A stretch of 64,000 nucleotides of DNA from Sneathiella glossodoripedis JCM 23214. GTDB lineage: Bacteria; Pseudomonadota; Alphaproteobacteria; Sneathiellales; Sneathiellaceae. Under the pieces are notes generated by a model that was not told where the DNA came from, ran no database searches, and was given only the letters and a program-made list of their open reading frames with translations. The stretch spans positions 1,526,033-1,590,032 of the forward strand of contig NZ_BAMS01000001.1 of NCBI RefSeq assembly GCF_000616095.1, given 5' to 3'. Positions 51,426-59,940 of the stretch are shown here, piece after piece. Positions within the stretch are counted from its first letter, which is position 1. The number at the start of each line of letters is the position of its first letter. The translations under genes and the position numbers were made by a program.

Positions 51426-52171
51426 CCTAAGTTGGCGAGTGCGGGGAACAGTTCCAAAAACCAGTATGCCAGTATTTGAAACTGGCCAGAAAAAATCAAT
51501 AAACCGGTCGCTATAAGCACACTCCCTGTAATGATTTCCAAGGTTTTAAAGTGTTTGCGGAATCGGCGCATAAAAGACAGGAACGGGTTAATAGCGATAG
51601 CTGCCAGTAAAAATGGTATCCCAAGTCCAAGTGCATAAACAGCCAACAGACTGACCCCGTGTGCTAAGGAGCTGTCAGATGCAGCAAGCGCCAGAATTGT
51701 GCCTAGTATGGGGCCAATGCACGGTGTCCAGCCAAAACCAAAAGCAAGGCCAATTACATATGCGCCCAGCCAATTTTGCGGCTTATCGATAGAGTTGAAT
51801 CTTGCCTCTCTGTAAAGCAGGGGGATACGGATCAGTCCAGTCATATGAATTCCAAATATGACGATTATTACTCCAGCGATTTGTGACAGAATTTCCATAT
51901 GCTGTAGCAGCAGTCGGTTGATAAAGGTTGCGCCGGCTCCCAACAATATGAAGACTGTGGAAAAACCCATCACAAACAGGAGCGCCATCGCAACAACCTT
52001 GGTGTTTACAGAAGGGGTATCCTGTCTGCTTTGTTCGGCTTCCAATTGTTCAAGATTAGTGCCAGCAACAAGGCATAAATAGGCGGGTACAAGTGGTAGC
52101 ACGCAGGGGCTTAGGAAGCTTGCAATTCCACCGCCAGCAGCGGCAAGATAGGTTAATTCAGATACAGCCAT
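51422..52171 (-). CDS. ccdA: cytochrome c biogenesis protein CcdA
   Basis: 249-residue polytopic membrane protein with six helices that carries electrons from cytoplasmic thioredoxin to periplasmic apocytochromes or thiol partners. The helix-1 motif FLSPCVLPLVPAYLCLV and the helix-4 motif FGWTPCIGPILG each hold a redox Cys followed by Pro. The partner thioredoxin-like gene is not adjacent. Confidence 0.94.
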   Translation of the reverse strand: MAVSELTYLAAAGGGIASFLSPCVLPLVPAYLCLVAGTNLEQLEAEQSRQDTPSVNTKVVAMALLFVMGFSTVFILLGAGATFINRLLLQHMEILSQIAGVIIVIFGIHMTGLIRIPLLYREARFNSIDKPQNWLGAYVIGLAFGFGWTPCIGPILGTILALAASDSSLAHGVSLLAVYALGLGIPFLLAAIAINPFLSFMRRFRKHFKTLEIITGSVLIATGLLIFSGQFQILAYWFLELFPALANLG

Positions 52172-52299
52172 TATCTCACTTGTTTAAACCGAAAACGTCA
52201 GAAACAAACACATATAGCTTTAGCGTAAGACTTTCCAGTCACATAATTGTAGGATCAGAAAGGATTCGATTTTACAAAATAAAAAAGCATAGCAATTTC

Positions 52300-53298
52300 A
52301 TGAATTCCCAGATCAGTTTTTATCGAGCCTTAGTTTGCAGCCACTTGAATGGTCCCGCTCAAATCGAGCTCAAAACATTGCAAGGCAGGGAACTTGCAGC
52401 AGGAGAAGTTCGGATATCTGTCAAAGCAGCAGCATTGAATTTTCCGGATCTCTTAATGACCTATGGCAAATATCAATTTCGACCTGAATTACCTTTTATT
52501 TTGGGGATGGAAGGAGCTGGCGTCATTTTGCAGACCGGCGAAGGCGTAACCGGCTTTCAGGTTGGTGAAGCGGTCACGTTTCGCGGTAAAACGGGTGCCA
52601 TTGCCGAAGAAATTGTTGTGGGTATAGAGAATGTGAGCTCTATGGTGCCTACCTTGAGTTATGAAGAGGCTGCGGCTTTCGGTGTTACGTTCCAAACAGC
52701 TTACGTAGCGCTAGTTCCGCGTGCGAATCTAAAAGCTGGGCAAGTGGTGCTGATTCACGGGGCAGGGGGAGGCGTTGGTCAGGCTTCGGTTGCAGTGGCC
52801 AAAGCATTGGGAGGCACTGTAATCGCTACAGCCAGTACAGATGAAAAGTTGTCCATTGCGAAAACTTCTGGAGCTGATCATGTGATCAATTACCGCAAGC
52901 AGAATTTTGTGGAGGAGGTTCACAAATACACAAATGGGCGCGGTGTGGACGTTGTGCTCGATCCTGTTGGTGGCGACGCTTTGAGACAAAGTGTTTTTTG
53001 TTTGGCTTGGCAGGGGCGTATTCTAAGCGTTGGTTTCGCCAGCGGATCTTTTGGAGAGGTTGACTTACGCGAATTGCAACGCCGGGGAGGGGAACTTGTC
53101 GGTGTAAGAGCTGGCGAGTATGGACGCCGTAACCCTGCAGCAGGCCGACAGGTTCACTCAGAGCTTTTTGATCTTGCGATTAGGAAAAGCTTGAAGCCAT
53201 ATATTGGAAAAACATGGGAACTCCAAAACTGCCGTGACGCGTTAATCGCGATGGAACGGCGTGAAGTTGTGGGTAAGCAGGTAATAAGGATAAAATAA
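52300..53298 (+). CDS. NADPH:quinone oxidoreductase family (MDR superfamily)
   Basis: 332 residues from ATG 52300 (NSQISFYRALVCSHL). GroES-like N-terminal domain (LNFPDLLMTYGKYQFRPELPFILGMEGAG) and a Rossmann domain with VLIHGAGGGVGQASVAVAKALG near residue 150; no zinc Cys ligands, as expected for quinone oxidoreductases. The open frame extends up to 52093, but that part overlaps ccdA and is not family-like. No good ribosome-binding site is visible. Confidence 0.9.
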   Translation: MNSQISFYRALVCSHLNGPAQIELKTLQGRELAAGEVRISVKAAALNFPDLLMTYGKYQFRPELPFILGMEGAGVILQTGEGVTGFQVGEAVTFRGKTGAIAEEIVVGIENVSSMVPTLSYEEAAAFGVTFQTAYVALVPRANLKAGQVVLIHGAGGGVGQASVAVAKALGGTVIATASTDEKLSIAKTSGADHVINYRKQNFVEEVHKYTNGRGVDVVLDPVGGDALRQSVFCLAWQGRILSVGFASGSFGEVDLRELQRRGGELVGVRAGEYGRRNPAAGRQVHSELFDLAIRKSLKPYIGKTWELQNCRDALIAMERREVVGKQVIRIK

Positions 53299-53338
53299 AA
53301 AAAGCTGGGCAACCTAATCGGTCGCCACAGCTTTCTTT
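53298..53338. terminator. imperfect bidirectional terminator hairpin
   Basis: AAAGCTG-GGCAACC pairs imperfectly with CGGTCGCC-ACAGCTTT across a short loop; A and T runs flank it. It lies between the convergent oxidoreductase and ArsR genes. Confidence 0.65.
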
Positions 53339-53367
53339 TTATTGATGCTGTCTATGTCTAAATTGAC

Positions 53368-53700
53368 TTAGGCAACGTCAGCAAGAGATTCATCTTCGCC
53401 CAGGAAAATATCATAGAGTACTTCCAGAACGTCAATTACACTCTCATCATCCAATGAGTAGTAAATTGTCTGCGCTTCGCGGCGTGTTTTTACAATTTCT
53501 TCCTTGCGAAGGCGAGCGAGATGCTGGGACAGCGCCGACTGGCTCAGGCCAACAATTCTTTCCAATTCACCAACTGATTTTTCTGAGTCAACTAGATTGC
53601 AAAGAATGAGCAACCGATGTTTGTTTGACATAGCTTTCAGGAAGCGACTTGCTTCCAGTGCCTTGCCCTGTAGTGCTGTAATATCCATAAACTTAACCAA
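53368..53700 (-). CDS. ArsR-family transcriptional regulator
   Basis: 110-residue winged-helix regulator (KHRLLILCNLVDSEKSVGELERIVGLSQSALSQHLARLRKEEIV, then TIYYSLDDESVIDVLE). One Cys sits in the LILCNLV helix where BigR/SqrR-type persulfide sensors have their first Cys, but I see no second Cys at the C-terminus, so thiol sensing is doubtful. ATG 53688 (MDITALQG) is an alternative start. Confidence 0.9.
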   Translation of the reverse strand: MVKFMDITALQGKALEASRFLKAMSNKHRLLILCNLVDSEKSVGELERIVGLSQSALSQHLARLRKEEIVKTRREAQTIYYSLDDESVIDVLEVLYDIFLGEDESLADVA

Positions 53701-54490
53701 TTACTGAAATGTGAAACAAATTCAAGATAGCTGATATAACAAAAGCCTGTATTGATGCAAGCAAAACAATCACAAAATATTAAAAAAGATCATATATGCC
53801 TTATGAATCACATATTTGCCACAATATTAGCCAAAAATTTTCCATTAATATTAATTAAAATTTATATATATGAAAAATTAACTGAGGCCATATAATTAAT
53901 ACTAAAGTTATGTGTTTGGCGATCCACTTAAAATGTGTGACCAATTTTTAAATTTGGACTGGTATTGAACCTGAAGGCAAAGACTACATACACCTACCCT
54001 GATTGATAAATTTGCTGAGTAAAGCGGAGGACAGAATACTATAAATGCTGATTTTCCGCAAAACTGCCCGCATGTTATGCGATCTGCATCCAAAGCTGTC
54101 AATGATTCTCATGGAAAGTATGATCAATATCACAATTCATTAATAAAACGACCTATTCGTTAACTTTTGCAGAAGTGCTGTATATCTGTATTTTCTGAAA
54201 ATATTTTATTAAGTGATTTTTCGTAAATAATTGTTTTTATTGGTGTTTAATTTTGTTTTTGCCCAAATTTAGCAATTTAGGGTTGTTTTGTTATGTTATG
54301 AAATTCACGCGAATGACTGCAAAATGGTTAACAAAACCGTTAAAAAAGTGCATTACCATCCCACATGTGGGTGATGAACCGGGTCAAACTGATCTGGTAG
54401 TATAGGTGAAACTGACTTCTTTAGGTTTTCATTTTAAGGAGCGAACACAGCATTTTTGCTGCAGCGCCCGTAATTAATGAGAAAATAGGT
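53701..54490. other. 790-nt AT-rich intergenic region
   Basis: No convincing gene. It is markedly AT-rich, especially 53740-53900 and 54170-54300. A 12-bp perfect palindrome (CCCACATGTGGG) lies at 54360-54371, about 120 nt before the hydrolase ATG, and could be an operator. A TTAA pair at 54328 and 54340 is spaced 8 nt apart. The region should hold the ArsR and hydrolase promoters, but is much longer than needed. Confidence 0.5.
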
Positions 54491-55198
54491 ATGTTTATCA
54501 GAATTGCTTCAATATTCGCTGGCCAGAGGGCAGCTGTTGTTTTAGGTGCGATTGCCGTAACAGTTGCCATGGGCATTAGCATATCCCTTCTATTTAGTGT
54601 TGGTTCACGCCATTCCGAATGGCACGAAGCCTTCTTAACTTCACGTTATCAGGTATCAAGCATTCATGAGCTTGAAACCAAAATCGCCAGTTTGGGCGCC
54701 ATTTCACCTCAAGGCCAGGCTATTTTGAAAAATCTTGATATGCCTGATCACGGTCGGACGGAAGCCACCTTGGCATCTGTTGACTTATTTGAGAGAGTAT
54801 TCACGCGACAGGAGCTTTGTCTTGCTCAAGCGGTTTATTTTGAAGCCCGGGGCGAGCCGTTGATAGGACAGGTTGCGATTGCAGAGGTCGTACTTAATCG
54901 CGTTGTCAGCTCTCGGTATCCCGACACTGCCTGCGAGGTTGTTTTCCAGAACCAGCATCTCAAAAACAGATGCCAATTTTCATTTGCTTGTGACGGTAAA
55001 TCCGATCGCCCAAAAGACATTCGTGCGTGGGAACAGTCTTTGAAGGTCGTTGCGTTGGTAATGGCAGGGGAACGCAGCGGGGTTGCCCGAAGCGCCACAC
55101 ACTATCATGCATCTTATGTTGCACCGCGCTGGCGGACAGCGCTTGACAAGGTTGGTGAAGTCGGTCGTCACATTTTTTACCGCAGAGGCGTCATCTAA
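54491..55198 (+). CDS. SleB-type cell wall hydrolase
   Basis: 235 residues with an N-terminal membrane/signal segment (about 14-38) and a C-terminal Hydrolase_2 domain (about 105-235): CLAQAVYFEARGEPLIGQVAIAEVVLNRV with the catalytic Glu, YPDTACEVVFQ, CQFSFACDG and ATHYHASYVAPRW. Likely a periplasmic lytic transglycosylase-like peptidoglycan hydrolase. The long upstream region suggests regulated expression. Confidence 0.9.
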   Translation: MFIRIASIFAGQRAAVVLGAIAVTVAMGISISLLFSVGSRHSEWHEAFLTSRYQVSSIHELETKIASLGAISPQGQAILKNLDMPDHGRTEATLASVDLFERVFTRQELCLAQAVYFEARGEPLIGQVAIAEVVLNRVVSSRYPDTACEVVFQNQHLKNRCQFSFACDGKSDRPKDIRAWEQSLKVVALVMAGERSGVARSATHYHASYVAPRWRTALDKVGEVGRHIFYRRGVI

Positions 55199-55214
55199 TT
55201 CGTTACTTCTAGAA

Positions 55215-56099
55215 TCAGGTGGTGGACAAAGTGCCCGCTGGTTTCCTGCGGGCATTATATATTGTGTGGAGTACGAGTGTTAAAAGCACCAGTGTTCCCC
55301 CAATTAATGTCTCGTTTGACGGTACTTCCCCAATAACAAGCCATACCCAAACGGGTCCAAGGAATGTTTCCAGTAACATCAAGAGACTTACTTCGGCGGC
55401 GGGAATGAATCGCGGTCCGACTGTTATCAAGCCAAACGCAAGTGGCAGTACAAAGACACCAAGTAACACAAGATACAGAAAATCTGACTGAGATACCTGC
55501 AGTGAATCTGATAGCAACAAGCCTATTGCTGCAATCATAAGCCCACTAATTCCCAGTGTGGGGACCATATCCATATGCTTGGCAACGCGGACGGTTGTTA
55601 TATGAGCCGCTATTGAAACAGCGGCGCCGACTGCGAAAATATCTCCCCACAAGTGCTCGCTGTTCAAGCTTCCTTTAAAGATGAACGCGATCCCTCCACT
55701 ACTCACAAATATTGCAATCCAGGTAGAGAGGCTGACTTTTTCCTTTAAAAAAATGAGTGAAATTACAGCCGACACCAACGGTGCCATGGCGATTATAACA
55801 AGGGTATTCGCGACACTTGTGCCATGAAGGGCCAAGACGAAACACACGGTGCTCAATGTAAAAAAGAAAGCCGCCTGGAGGCCACGTAAGCCTGTACCGA
55901 TGGTCTTTGCAATGACCTGACGCCCATGCAGGATTGCATAAAAGCCGAAGATACCTGTTGCGAAAAACACACCGCGCCAGAACAGAAGCGTCCAGGTATC
56001 AGCGTGAATTAGACGTACCAATAATCCGTCGGGTGTTAGGACAAGTACACCTAAAGCTGTGAGAAGTGTGCCTTGAATATGTCGGGAGGATATGGCCAT
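55215..56099 (-). CDS. EamA/DMT-family transporter
   Basis: 294 residues with ten predicted membrane helices in two EamA repeats (about 10-140 and 150-285). The usual short linking loops with PLVSAVISLIFLKEKVS and ETFLGPVWVWLVIGEVP are visible at the end of each repeat. Substrate unknown. A strong hairpin (TGCCCGC / GCGGGCA at 55232-55254) sits within its last codons, facing the hydrolase gene, and may terminate transcription from that side. Confidence 0.9.
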   Translation of the reverse strand: MAISSRHIQGTLLTALGVLVLTPDGLLVRLIHADTWTLLFWRGVFFATGIFGFYAILHGRQVIAKTIGTGLRGLQAAFFFTLSTVCFVLALHGTSVANTLVIIAMAPLVSAVISLIFLKEKVSLSTWIAIFVSSGGIAFIFKGSLNSEHLWGDIFAVGAAVSIAAHITTVRVAKHMDMVPTLGISGLMIAAIGLLLSDSLQVSQSDFLYLVLLGVFVLPLAFGLITVGPRFIPAAEVSLLMLLETFLGPVWVWLVIGEVPSNETLIGGTLVLLTLVLHTIYNARRKPAGTLSTT

Positions 56100-56181
56100 T
56101 GATTACCTTTAAAGATGGACTTCAAACAATCTAGGCCATATCGCAGTTTAGCAGGCAGAGCAAGCCGTCTGAAACGAAAAT

Positions 56182-57030
56182 CTATTTTATGGGTAGATAG
56201 ATTTCGGTTAGGAGTTCAGCGGCTGGGGTGTCGCTGGGGCTATTGAGGTAAATTTCTATGCAAGGTGCATCCGCGGCTTCCTCGCCGGACGAGACAAGCC
56301 ACTTTCCGTATAGCCAGTCATAGGCTTTTTGCATCTCCGCATAAGGTCCTTGATGCCTTAAAATAGCGTACCTTCCGCCACGAACCGTGCTTTTTTGCAA
56401 GGGTGGTTCAGCCGAAAATCCGTCTTCAACTGTTATCGCAACAAAAGACCTTAGATCTTTTTCTGGTACGGAGTTTGGATCATCAAAATATAGTGCCAGT
56501 AGTTGTTTATTGGTCCAGTCGAGCTCTGTATCGCCAATGGCACCAAACATTTTGTCAAATGTAGCGCCTATATCCATGTAGCTGCCAGAATGGTTCATGC
56601 CAGCTATTTCCGTTTGGGGAAAATTTTCAATTCTAATCTGATACATAAGTGTTTCCTCCTCATTGGGGTTCAGTGAGTACCGCTGATGGGAGCCGTTTTT
56701 ACGATATTCTGCAGGGGGAAGACCGTAAGCCTGCTTGAACAAGCGGGTAAAGGACTGGACATTTGTATAGCCCGCCCGAATGCCGATGTCGCGAACGGGT
56801 GCGTCTGACCCAGACAATTCCTTGGCAGCGCGAGCCAACCGCAGACGTCGGACCGTGGCAGTAATCGTTTCACCACAGACGGACTTATAAATACGGTGCC
56901 AGTGATAGGGTGACATACAGGCCACCTCTGCCAAATGCATCAGATCAATATCGTTATCAAGATGCTCGTAAATATAGGTAGTAACGCGTTGCAGGCGTTC
57001 TTCATAGCTGGCGTATTTATAGTTCGTCAT
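56182..57030 (-). CDS. AraC-family regulator with GyrI-like effector domain
   Basis: 282 residues. N-terminal AraC HTH pair (about 8-105; DLMHLAEVACMSPYHWHRIYKSVCGE and VRDIGIRAGYTNVQSFTRLFKQAYGLPPAEYR) and a C-terminal GyrI-like small-molecule-binding domain (about 130-282; FVAITVEDG, ILRHQGPYAEM). This layout resembles the Rob/SoxS-like multidrug sensors. No drug pump is directly adjacent. Confidence 0.9.
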   Translation of the reverse strand: MTNYKYASYEERLQRVTTYIYEHLDNDIDLMHLAEVACMSPYHWHRIYKSVCGETITATVRRLRLARAAKELSGSDAPVRDIGIRAGYTNVQSFTRLFKQAYGLPPAEYRKNGSHQRYSLNPNEEETLMYQIRIENFPQTEIAGMNHSGSYMDIGATFDKMFGAIGDTELDWTNKQLLALYFDDPNSVPEKDLRSFVAITVEDGFSAEPPLQKSTVRGGRYAILRHQGPYAEMQKAYDWLYGKWLVSSGEEAADAPCIEIYLNSPSDTPAAELLTEIYLPIK

Positions 57031-57116
57031 GTCATTTTAGTCACCGTCAGGAATACTGGTCACTTTAAAGCACAACTGAATTTGACAAATCTTGCTAAAT
57101 TGGAAAAAATGTAACT

Positions 57117-57515
57117 TTATTCGCTGTATGGTAATTCCGCTATACCTTCTAAAATAGGGCAATCTGGTCGCTCATCACCATGGCAATTTTCAGCTAACTT
57201 ACCTAGCATATCTCGCATGGATTGAAGTTGGCTTATTTTTTTCTCAATGGCTTGTATTTTGCGAAGTGCCATTTCCTTTACTTCGCCGCTGGAGCGGTTT
57301 GTATCTCTATAGAGCGATAGCAGGGTTTTACACTCTTCGATAGAGAAACCAAGCTGTCTGGCATGGCCAATAAACCTGAGGCAATGGATATCATCCATAT
57401 TATAGCGGCGATATCCGTTTTCTGACCTGTCAGGTACCAGCAGATCAATATCTTCGTAATATCGAATGGTTTTCGGGGGTAACCCTGATTTGGCGGAGGC
57501 GGCACCGATATTCAT
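57117..57515 (-). CDS. cueR: MerR-family copper-responsive regulator CueR
   Basis: 132 residues. MerR HTH (GAASAKSGLPPKTIRYYEDIDLL, ENGYRRY), a dimerisation helix (about 75-108), and the metal loop CHGDERPDCPI, whose two Cys match the Cu(I)-binding pair of CueR. Follows copA by 20 nt on the same strand, fitting copper-induced control of the exporter. Confidence 0.92.
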   Translation of the reverse strand: MNIGAASAKSGLPPKTIRYYEDIDLLVPDRSENGYRRYNMDDIHCLRFIGHARQLGFSIEECKTLLSLYRDTNRSSGEVKEMALRKIQAIEKKISQLQSMRDMLGKLAENCHGDERPDCPILEGIAELPYSE

Positions 57516-57535
57516 GTTTTTTCCTCAAGTGCGAA

Positions 57536-59868
57536 TTATTGATCAAGCTTTAGTCTGCGGAGACGCAAAGCATTTGCGATGACGCTAACAGATGAGAGAC
57601 TCATGGCTGTTGCTGCAATCATGGGCGACAATAGTGTTTCTGTGAACGGGTACAAAATTCCTGCCGCAACAGGAACACATATGCCGTTATATCCAAAGGC
57701 AAACACTAGATTTTGTTTAATATTTGCCATTGTGGCTCTGGACAAATTGATTGCGCGGTCCAGTGCACTCAGGTCACCTTTAAGCAGGGTAATGCCAGCG
57801 CTGTTAAGGCTAACGTCAGAGCCAGTCCCCATCGCGATCCCGATATCTGCTTGTGCGAGTGCGGGGGCATCATTTACACCGTCGCCAGCCATGGCAACTA
57901 TTTTGCCGCGAGATTGCCAGGATTTAACTAGTTCATACTTATTCGCAGGCAATAAATTTGCATGCCAATCCCTGATGTTCAATTGGTCAGCGACCAATTT
58001 TGCTGTTCCCTCGTTGTCACCGGTGGCCATTACCAGTGTTATGTTTTTTTCCTGAAGAGATTGGATCAGCTTGGCTGCGTTCGCTTTGATTTTATCTGAT
58101 ATAAAGAATAGGGCGCATATTTCTTTGTTTTTAGCCAAATAGAGTACAGTGTGCCCCTCCTCGATTGCAGCATCGACGCTTTCGACCGTTGCTTGGAGGT
58201 CAATGTTTTTTTCTTCCATCAGTCGGTGGTTACCAAGCCATAATTGCTCATCCTTATACATGCCAGTGACGCCATGCCCGGTAACGCTGTCAAAGTCAGT
58301 TATTTCTGAAGGTGTATATCCTGCAGCAGTCGTTTTTTCGATTATGGCGCTTGCAAGGGGATGCTCGGAGCTCATTTCCAGTCCCGCAGCGAGACTAAGC
58401 GCGCTTTCTTCGCTCATGTTGTTGAACACCTGTATTTTGTTCAAAACAGGTTTTCCTTCAGTAAGGGTTCCTGTCTTGTCCATGATCACTACCTCAGCCT
58501 TCGATAGCTGTTCGAGTGCAGTGGCATCCTGAACCAAAACACCAGCAAGGGCTCCGCGACCTGTAGCAGTCATGATTGACATGGGTGTCGCAAGGCCTAG
58601 CGCACATGGACATGCAATAATTAATACTGACACTGTCGAAAGCAGCGCAAAAACGAACTGGGGAGCAGGGCCGAAAATGCTCCACGCGATGAACGCGAGT
58701 ATCGCACATAAAATTACGGCAGGTACGAAATAGGAGCGATTTTGTCCGCCAACCCCTGAATCGGAGCGCGGGATCTTTGTGCATTGGCAACCAGCTCAAT
58801 AATTTGTGAGAGCATGGTATCCGCGCCGACTTTCTGAGCTTCCATGATCAAGGAGCCTGATTTGTTGACTGTACCTGCTATAAGGCGATCACGCGGTCCC
58901 TTGTCGACAGGCATAGCTTCGCCGGAAAGCATACTTTCGTCTATAGCGGATTTCCCTTCAATAACGATGCCGTCAACTGGAATACTTTCACCTGGACGAA
59001 CGCGGAGTTTGTCGTTGGGAAGGATGTTTGCTAACGGGACTTCTCGCTCTTTTCCGTTGGCGTTAATGCGCCGGGCCATTTTAGGGGAAAGGTCTATTAA
59101 TGAACGGATAGCGGCACCTGTTTTCTCGCGAGCCTTTAGCTCAAGAATTTGGCCAAGAAATACTAACGAAACGATGACTACTGCAGACTCGAAGTAAACG
59201 GGTACGGCGCCTGACGCAGTTCTGAATTGAACTGGGAATATGTCTGGTAAGAGCGTCGCGATAACGCTGTAGATGTAAGCCGTGCCGACGCCAATGGCAA
59301 TCAATGTCCACATATTGGGACTCTTGTTTACGATTGAACCCCAGCCACGCTTAAAGAAAGGAAGTGCGGCCCAAAGTACCACAGGCGTCGCACAGATAAG
59401 TTCTAGTGATTTTAAGACTTGGGCGGGAAGCCATGCTGATAGATTGATACCAATCATTGGAGCCATTGCGATAAAAACTACTGGTACGCTCAACAAGCCC
59501 GAAATCCAAAACCGTTTTGTGAAATCAACAAGTTCAGGGTTTGGTTCGTCATCTGGTATTCCCATTGGCTCAAGTGCCATGCCGCACAATGGGCAATCAG
59601 CTGGGTGATCTTCAATGATTTCCGGGTGCATTGGGCACGTGTATTGGGCTGCTTTGGGGGCAGTTTCCGCTCTGCGTTTGTGGCCGCCAGTTAAATAAAA
59701 CTCGGGATCAGTTTCAAATTTGTTGGCGCATCCCTGAGAGCAGAAATGAAAATTCTTGTCGTCATGTTCGACAGATGGCTTGCCTGCATTCAGTTTAACA
59801 GACATACCACAAACGGGATCAGTTGTGACTTCGGGTGACTTGCTGCTTTGTGTATCGCCGAGGCTCAT
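57536..59868 (-). CDS. copA: copper-exporting P1B-type ATPase CopA, frame broken as sequenced
   Basis: 777 residues once repaired. N-terminal YHS domain (DPVCGMSVKLN ... FHFCSQGCANKF) and a heavy-metal-binding CPMHPE/CPLCGMALEP segment replace the usual HMA domains. Then come membrane helices, the A-domain LSGEAMP, the CPC membrane motif IIACPCALG, the P-domain DKTGTLTEGKP and GDGVNDAPAL. The frame breaks after DKIAP at 58733-58734; the next frame gives YFVPAVILCAIL. One extra G on the plus strand (GG to GGG) restores ...ADKIAPYFVPAV. Without it the two halves would be separate proteins. Confidence 0.92.
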
Positions 59869-59940
59869 GATTTTATCTCATCTAGTAACAAATTCATTAG
59901 AGAGATAATCTTTCCAGCTACTGGAAGGTCAAGAGGAATT

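Noticed and set aside
53908..54102. 64-codon minus-strand open frame in the AT-rich gap
   Set aside because: No ribosome-binding site, no family features and composition like random AT-rich DNA.
54328..54343. TTAA pair near the hydrolase promoter resembling a CtrA site
   Set aside because: The two TTAA elements are 8 nt apart, whereas the usual CtrA site has a 7 nt spacer; the similarity may be chance in AT-rich DNA.
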